DNA of 64,000 nt from Calliopum simillimum (taxonomy: Eukaryota > Arthropoda > Insecta > Diptera > Lauxaniidae). Positions within the stretch are counted from its first letter, which is position 1. Each line of letters starts with the position of its first letter. Made by a program: the position numbers and the translations under genes. Shown piece after piece: positions 58,140 to 64,000 of this stretch. The stretch covers positions 51,582,028 through 51,646,027 of the forward strand of contig OX638372.1 in assembly GCA_951812925.1 (NCBI GenBank). Reading direction: 5' to 3'. The notes beneath the pieces are model-generated. The model worked only from the letters and a program-made list of their open reading frames with translations. It did not search any database and was not told the DNA's origin.

Positions 58140-58215
58140 ACCATGGTTTCCAGTCCCATAGCTCACGCATGATTTGAACTTAGCGCCCTTCGTCTGGTGA
58201 TGAGTTGCTAACCAA
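58140..58215 (-). repeat. Weak tRNA-like sequence
   Basis: On the minus strand GGTTAGCAACTCATCACCAG resembles a tRNA D arm and anticodon region, and AAGTTCAAATCATGCG resembles the B box. No acceptor stem pairs. It is a relic at best. Confidence 0.3.
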
Positions 58216-58505
58216 AAGAAGAAAATAATTTGACAGCTGACAGCTCAAGATTAGTAAAAATGTATAGAAAGGGGAGATTAAACGCTGAATCAACGAAACT
58301 AAGCCACATTATTGAAAAGTGGTTAACAGTTTTTTAGCTCTCCTGAAAGTTGCCAATTTCGAGTTAGGTTGTTTTGCCAAAATCCCACAAGATTTCCATT
58401 TTTTTTTTTTAATTTTATTTGTCATAATTTGTAGTTATATTATACATAAGGTGTATCACATAAGTTTAAAAAGCTTCTACAAGGTGGTACTGGTGACCTA
58501 TGCAA

Positions 58506-59324
58506 AGAAAAAATTGCACGGGAGGAGGTCCTAAATGTACTCCTGAGGAGTTGTAGAGTTAAAACAGTCTTTTTGGCTTATTTAAGAAAAAAAATTTCTT
58601 GGGTCACCTTAGCGTTTTAGAGAAAAATTTTGTTTAAGAAAATTTTATCTATTTGTATGATATTTCTAAAAATGTATTTGTTCTATAGAGTTTAAAATGA
58701 TTTAACAAAGTTCTGGATTTTTAAAGTTAATATTTTATTTTTTTTTCCTTTTTTTTTTTTTGATATTGGCTGCCATTTCAGTACAAAAAAGGCCCCATTA
58801 ACATAAATTCTTTTAATTATTTTTGGAGCCCCCGTTAAATTTTCTTTAATTCTGTACTGCATTTGTCATACCAATTTTTTTACTTGAGGTTAGAAAAAAA
58901 TACTTTTCAAGAACAATCCGTTTGAAGGCAGCGCGCTCGTTACAAAGAAAAGTATTTTTTCCGACCTCAAATTAAAAAGTTGGTATAACAAATGTGCTAC
59001 CAAATTAAAAGAAATTTAAGTATAATTCAAAAAAAATTATAAAAGGGTTTATTAATGGATCTTTTTTGTACCAAAATGGCCGCCAAAATATAAAAAAAGT
59101 AAAAAAGTGAAGTATCAACTTTGAAGGTCCAGAACTTTGTAAAATCCTTTTAAACCCTATGAAACAAATAAATTCTTAGGAAGCTCTTATAAAAGGTTTT
59201 CTCTAAAACGCTTGGGTTTACCGAGAAACTTTTTTTTTATTTATACATAAGTCAGAAAATCAGTCTTAATCCTATAGCTCCTCAGGGGTACATTTTAGAC
59301 TCACCTTCCTTGCAATTTTTTGTA
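58506..59324. mobile_element. 819-bp near-perfect palindrome with 38-base loop
   Basis: The left arm (58506-58908) and right arm (58947-59324) are complementary throughout: AAAAAATTGCA at the tip, TGTAC(T/C)CCTGAGGAG, TTAGCGTTTTAGAGAAA / TTTCTCTAAAACGCTTGG, GTTCTGGA / TCCAGAAC, GGCTGCCATTT / AAATGGCCGCC, and TTTGTCATACCAA near the centre. The loop (58909-58946) contains GGCAGCGCGCTCG. The arms have diverged by substitutions and small indels. No target duplication is clear. It is non-coding. Confidence 0.9.
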
Positions 59325-59455
59325 TAAAAATAAATTTTTCAATAAAAAACAATTTTTTTTTGTTGTCAGCAATCATGGATCAAATGACGCTGTTCGTTGT
59401 GTTTCAATACCCACCACACAATTTGACAACATCCAGAAAAACTTACAAGGATACT

Positions 59456-59750
59456 ATATTTAACCTTTAGCATAGATTTGTTGAGAATCACAGCAAAAGG
59501 AAAATAAAGCACATGCTAGAGATTTTATTTATTTGTATTTCCCTTTGTAATTGTTCAAAAAACAATTAAAATTACAAAATCTCAGAGAGCCGCTTGCCTC
59601 TTCGTTCCGTCTCGTCAGATAAGCTTGCAAACAAAAAGCTATGCAAAAAAGCGCGATATCAACTGCAAAGCGATTAGAATTAGAACTTTTGTATGTGCTT
59701 CATTTTTCTGTTCCTGTGATTCTCAACAAATCTATGCTAGAAGTTAAATA
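59456..59750. mobile_element. 295-bp inverted-repeat MITE
   Basis: ATTTAACCTTTAGCATAGAT...TTGAGAATCACAG...AAGCACA (59457-59512) is inverted at 59694-59750. It is flanked by TAT on both sides. The centre includes a TTTGTAATTGTTC / CAATTAAAATTACAAA inner hairpin. A TCTTCGTTCCGTCTCGTC segment lies in the loop. It is non-coding; the frame from 59641 is accidental. Confidence 0.85.
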
Positions 59751-59759
59751 TAGCATGTT

Positions 59760-61740
59760 TGTAAGTTCTTCTAGATGTCAGCAAATTCGTCTGATCATAG
59801 ACCTTTGGTGGGTCTTGAAACGTAAAGAAATCAAATTTGTTGTAATTCTTTATGCATTTTGCATTGCTTTTATCATTTTGTTTATAGTTTTTCCATTAAA
59901 AAATTTATAAATAGATAAAACGCTTTATTAAAAATAAATTCTTCAAAAACTATCATGTACATTTGTCCAAGACCAAGAAAATAATCTACAATCTTCAAAA
60001 AACAATTTGCGCCTCCTTGAAACACCCACTAACGCATCTACTTTTAGCAAGATTTCAAAATTCTCAGTATAATAAACGTAAATTACTCATTATCAACTAC
60101 AGCTAATAAACACTTAACGCCACTATTAACTTGACAATTTTCTCTATAGCAACTCTAAGTTGCTAACGCCAACAGTAACAACATCCTCTCATTGCTGTCA
60201 CTCAACAGCGAAAATTCGCTCCAAATTCAAATGAAGCGCATAATTAATCGCATCAGCAAAGGCTGCTGCTGGCGCTCCTGCTGTTGGCACACTTTAATGC
60301 CAAAGCAGCTGCAGCAACAGCGACACCAAGAATGCTTGCTTGCTGCAAGAGCAGCAAAGCCGAGTAGCAACAACAACAATAGCTAAAGCAAAATGTTGCC
60401 CATGCACATTATTTAGTTGCTACTAAACTGCATTTAGTTTAATCCGTGACTGAATATTTGTTACTCTTTTTTTTCCAAGTCTTTCTTTTTTTGTTGCTGG
60501 CTGCCTTTACTGCAGCAGGCTGCCTCAGCAACTGCTGCTACAGTTGCTGTTGCTCTTCATTTGGCACGGGCTGGTGGCATCATGGTGTCAGTAGCCAAGT
60601 CAAGTGGTGGCAAGTGATTAGCGTAATTTATGCAGAGCAATAATTTAGTCAGTTGGCGAGTTTAAAGTGGAAGAAGCAGCAACAGCAACAGCAATAGTAG
60701 CAATAGTACCAATGAAGAGAAAGAGAAAAAAAAGCACAGCATTTACAATAAAAATTAAGACATTTACATTAATAACTGCACGCTAAATGTGCGCATGTGC
60801 GCTGTTAGTGTTGCTGTTGCCGCTAGCAATGCTAGCACATTTTAGTTGCTGCCTGCTAAAATGTTTGTTGTATGCTGCATTTGTAGCTGGTGTTGCTGTT
60901 GCTGCTGCTGCGCAAAATTTATGCGAATCATTTATGCAAACGTGATAAAAATGCGCGCATTGTAATTCATACGTTGCTGCTGTTGTTGCTGCTACTTTGC
61001 ACTACAATTGTTGTTAGTGTTTCATGTGCTGTATGTGCAGTGTCTATTAATGTGCCACGCGCCTGGGGCAACATTAATCACAACGGTGTCACAAACAGCA
61101 ACGACGATGAGTGTTTTTTTTTCGTTTGCGCTGAGCTCGCACTTTGGGCGATAAGTTGCCGCACTCTTTTCGTTCACTGAAGAAGGTGGCATATCTAGGA
61201 AGTGTTGCACGCTGTTGGTGTGAGAAATGTGTGGGTTGAGTGACGGCTTTTAGTTTGGGCAACAGAGTTATGAATATTTTATGAGGTGTTAGATATGGGT
61301 TTGATTGCAAAATGTAGGAAGTTCATTTTGCTAAAGGTTTTTTGGCAAAAAATTATGAAGCTTAAATGTAATTTGTTTTTCAAAAAATTTAATTAATTTT
61401 TTTAAGGACTTGGCTAGAAAAAAAATAATGCAAAAACTTTATGGACGATATTTTGGATTTTTTAACGTTATGCATTGAGAGTTCTATTTCTTTTATATAC
61501 CGTACACACAAAAAAAAACATTTGTAAAATCAAATGAAAATGTATTTAAATCAAAAACTTTCCGATACAAAATGGCGACAAAGAGGTTTTCATTTAAATC
61601 AAAAACAAGCGATTTTAAATCGAAAACAATATTTGATTTAAAAACAGTCATGTTTTTCAATCAAATACGTTTCCATTTAATTTTAGAACCACACAAAGTG
61701 TTCTAGCATTTTGAAATCACTGAGCCAAGCGCAGTCAGCT
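59760..61740. other. Unique-looking DNA with GCA/GCT (opa-like) triplet runs
   Basis: 60180-61250 is much less AT-rich, with many GCTGCT/CAGCAA runs (60265-60375, 60490-60560, 60890-61010). Frames on both strands reflect the runs (poly-Leu, poly-Cys, poly-Gln) and lack domains. This is typical of fly intronic or regulatory DNA. 61500-61740 has AAATCAAA / TTTGATTT words of possible repeat origin. Confidence 0.5.
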
Positions 61741-61744
61741 TAGA

Positions 61745-62028
61745 ATTTTGGCTCGGTGACAACAACAAACACAAATATTTCAGTAATTTGCAAAATTTTT
61801 TGTAAATACAACACCCATGAAAAAAATGCTTTTGTTTTTTTTTTTTCCATACACACAAGAACACAAGAATCGAACTCAATTATGCGAGTAGTAGATGATC
61901 AGCCATTGTTGTTGTTTTATGTTGGTTACATAGAAAAAAAAAAAAACTTCTTCGTGGGTATTGTAATTCCGAGAAATTTTGCAAATTATTGAAATATTTG
62001 TGTTTGTTGTCGGCGAGCCAATAAAAAT
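61745..62028. mobile_element. 284-bp inverted-repeat MITE
   Basis: TTGGCTCGGTGACAACAACA...AATATTTCAGTAATTTGCAAAA at the left is inverted at the right (TTTTGCAAATTATTGAAATA...TTGTTGTCGGCGAGCCAA). Pairing continues inward through ATACAACACCCATGAA / TTCGTGGGTATTGTA, so the arms are about 95 bases each. The loop includes ACACAAGAACACAAGAATCG. No target duplication was fixed. Confidence 0.85.
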
Positions 62029-62274
62029 GGCCTTATAATTGTTTTCGTACGACTTACGTTTTAGGAGATATCCTTATTTAAAACATGTAGGAAATTATTC
62101 CATTGTGCATGTCGCGTGTGAGTGTTTCTAATCACGTGTTGATTTTAAAATGGCGATAACTCTTGAACGGTGAGTCGAAGCTTAAAAGCAAAAATACCCG
62201 TTTATGGGTAATTGGCTGCTCCACAAAGCTGTTTCCTTTCTTTTGAACAACTTATAGCTTAGGAAGTATTTTTT

Positions 62275-62505
62275 TGAGGTTTTAGTTAAATCTTGTCAGA
62301 AACCGTACTCAAACCCGTGACACCGGTTTTCTATTGAAAGAAACGCGGAGCTTTTAACCATTACGCTATTGGACATGGATCGCCATATGCATAGATCATA
62401 GGGCTCACTAGCGCCGTCTGCTGTGAAAAATTGCTAAATTGTTTTTAGTTGGTAACACACTCTGGTTTTGAGACATACTACGCTAGCTACAATTAATATT
62501 TATTG
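62275..62505 (-). mobile_element. SINE-like element with tRNA-like boxes, copy 2
   Basis: The reverse complement of this segment matches 11486-11716. On the minus strand an A-box-like TAGCGTAATGGTTAAAAGC and a B-box-like GGGTTTGAGTACGG (near 62310-62375) follow the shared GGCGCTAGTGAGC region. It is better preserved in the tRNA-like part than copy 1. It is not a functional tRNA gene. Confidence 0.65.
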
Positions 62506-62705
62506 TCTATATCGAAATATATAAAAAAATAGTATACTTTTAGGATCTACGTTTAATGGGTGGTATGTTTGAAATATGAAAATGTTTTTTGTATCTGAAA
62601 TCAATATTATGAGCTAGCAAGTAATTTTCAGAAAATTTCTGATGCAGAACTTGAACATTTATGGCGCAGTATTTTCGTGAAATTTTTGTCCTATTTATTT
62701 AGCTA

Positions 62706-63048
62706 ATGCCCCAGACAAACGACAGTTCTAATGCACATTACAGTCGCAATATTGTGAAACTTTTTATTGCATGATTTTTGGCATTTTTGAAATAGATATT
62801 TTATAGACATTGACTAAAAGAAAATTTCCCAATACAGGGTCCAAAAAATTCTAATTAGCTTTTCTGATGCTTGACTTACTATTAATCTTGTTTTTGATGT
62901 TTTAGAAGTTTTTGGACCCTGAAAGGGAAATTTTCTTTTAGTCAATGTCTATGAAATATGTAATTAAAAAATGCCTAAGGTCATGCAATAAAAAGTTTTG
63001 AATTATTCGTCTGTAATGTGCATTAGAGACTCCGTCTGTCTGGGCATA
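62706..63048. mobile_element. 343-bp palindromic MITE
   Basis: The arms (62706-62848 and about 62915-63048) pair via ATGCCCCAGAC / GTCTGGGCAT, CTAATGCACATTAC / GTAATGTGCATTAG, CTTTTTATTGCATG, and the almost perfect ACATTGACTAAAAGAAAATT / AATTTTCTTTTAGTCAATGT. The loop is about 65 bases. It is non-coding. Confidence 0.9.
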
Positions 63049-63225
63049 ACCAAACAAATTTTCCAATCAAAAACCGTTTTTTTATTTTTCACAGAAAAGA
63101 ATTTAGCTCGCGTAATGTTTTCACAAGAGACAAAATATTTTGTAAAAGCACTGACGATATACCGAGGAACATACATATATCAGTTGTAGATAGGAACTTT
63201 TTTTGCGACATACCTTATAGTATAC

Positions 63226-63302
63226 ATTGTAACGATGTTTTTGCCGGGGTAAACGTCAGGCGGTTATCCAGGGTCAGTTTTCCGAGAGTATCGTTACAAA
63301 AA
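63226..63302. repeat. 77-bp motif bounded by inverted TTGTAACGAT
   Basis: TTGTAACGAT (63227) and ATCGTTACAA (63290-63299) bracket GCCGGGGTAAACGTCAGGCG and TTATCCAGGGTCAG. It is related to 3252-3342. It lies 270 bases before the 101-bp array, so it may belong to one larger element, for example a retrotransposon terminal repeat followed by a tandem-repeat leader. That is a guess. Confidence 0.5.
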
Positions 63303-63570
63303 AAATTTATTCCAATGTTGTTTTAGTTTATTATTAGTTTTATTTAGTTTAGTTTTGGTTTTTGTTTTTTTTCTTTTTTTACAGTTTCTTATTTATGATT
63401 AACAATATTTCTAAATTAATTAATGCTATAAAAATGTAAAAAAGAATTAAATATTAGTTAAATTTAATGTATATAAGATAATTAATATTTCAATGGAAAG
63501 TATCAGGATCCGAGCGGCGATTTTTTCCTGATGACTGGATTTCCGTTGCGTAGATCACGAGTAAATTCGA

Positions 63571-64000
63571 GCGTGTCTGAAAGAGATGACAGGATGTGAC
63601 TTATTCAGGGAGCGAGACTTCGTTTTGTGGAGGGGAAGATGTGCAACCACAACCACAAAAGAACTGGTGACGCGTGTCTGAAAGAGACGAAAGTATATGA
63701 CGTATTCAGGGAGCGAGACTTCGTTTTGTGGAGGAGAAGATGTGCAACCACAACCACAAAAGAACTGGTGACGCGTGTCTGAAAGAGACGAAAGTATACG
63801 ACGAGTTCAGGGAGCGAGACTTCGTTTTGTGGAGGAGAAGATGTGCAACCACAACCACAAAAGAACTGGTAACGCGTGTCTGAAAGAGACGAAAGTGTAC
63901 GACGAGTTCAGGGAGCGAGACTTCGTTTTGTGGAGGAGAAGATGTGCAACCACAACCACAAAAGAACTGGTAACGCGTGTCTGAAAGAGACGAAAGTATA
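63571..64000 (+). repeat. 101-bp tandem repeat array running off the window
   Basis: GCGTGTCTGAAAGAGA starts units at 63571, 63672, 63773, 63874 and 63975, an exact 101-base period. Units share AGGGAGCGAGACTTCGTTTT and GTGCAACCACAACCACAAAA. The first unit is the most diverged; later ones are nearly identical. Because 101 is not a multiple of three, the frame changes each unit. Two of three frames are open, giving the Arg-rich peptides seen at 63775-63984; I regard these as artefacts. Confidence 0.95.

Noticed and set aside
63775..63984. ORF across the 101-bp repeats
   Set aside because: The period is not a multiple of three, so successive units are read in different frames, and there is no ATG start.

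Overview
This window looks like non-coding (intergenic or, more likely, intronic) DNA of a higher fly (Diptera, Cyclorrhapha; a tephritid-like genome is a guess). It is AT-rich, rich in CAA/GTT and GCA/GCT triplet runs, and crowded with degenerate transposable elements. One family carries the conserved core and (GTCY)n-type tract described for dipteran mini-me/DINE elements. I see no complete host protein-coding gene. The only host-type coding candidate is a short Asn/Pro/Tyr-rich exon on the minus strand at 48.4-48.7 kb. A CAG|GTAAGT recursive-splice (ratchet) signature at 39.86 kb on the plus strand suggests that part of the window lies in a very long intron. The two signals are on opposite strands, so they would belong to different genes, or one is spurious.

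Layout. 0-9.1 kb: fragment of a 123-129-bp-repeat element, a dispersed repeat, 426-bp tandem repeats, and two head-to-tail Helentron-like (HINE/mini-me) elements. 9.3-11.7 kb: a degenerate tandem array split by a 1.4-kb inverted-repeat element, itself split by a 411-bp hAT-type MITE with a perfect 8-bp duplication; then a SINE-like element. 14.7-15.6 kb: 5'-truncated non-LTR retrotransposon (RNase H and zinc knuckle). 15.7-17.5 kb: a 123-bp-repeat element interrupted by an 882-bp TA-flanked transposon. 18.8-25.6 kb: MITE, HINE copy, a composite TIR element containing a 1.4-kb foldback and a tRNA-like sequence, and another inverted-repeat element. 28.2-33.7 kb: hAT MITE, a long-inverted-repeat element, and a second copy of the 2.6-kb repeat. 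36-42 kb: three further inverted-repeat elements, the ratchet signature, a foldback with CCGGAA-rich arms and a short ORF, and a minus-strand HINE. 45-48.7 kb: mariner relic, minus-strand non-LTR element, a LINE-type tail with a 15-bp duplication, and the candidate exon. 50-51 kb: a dead Tc1-like transposase. 52.5-57.9 kb: more HINE copies, one split by a foldback with 29-bp-repeat arms, and an internally deleted mariner with intact 30-bp ends. 58.5-63.1 kb: four palindromic elements and a SINE-like copy. 63.57-64.0 kb: a 101-bp tandem array running off the window.

The most distinctive property is the density of long inverted-repeat (foldback/MITE) elements, about fifteen in 64 kb. Many are nested, and several insertions can be resolved from paralogous empty sites inside the same window. 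All transposase and reverse-transcriptase remnants seen carry disabling lesions, so the mobile DNA here is probably non-autonomous or dead. Family assignments rest on reading the sequence by eye; no database search was possible.
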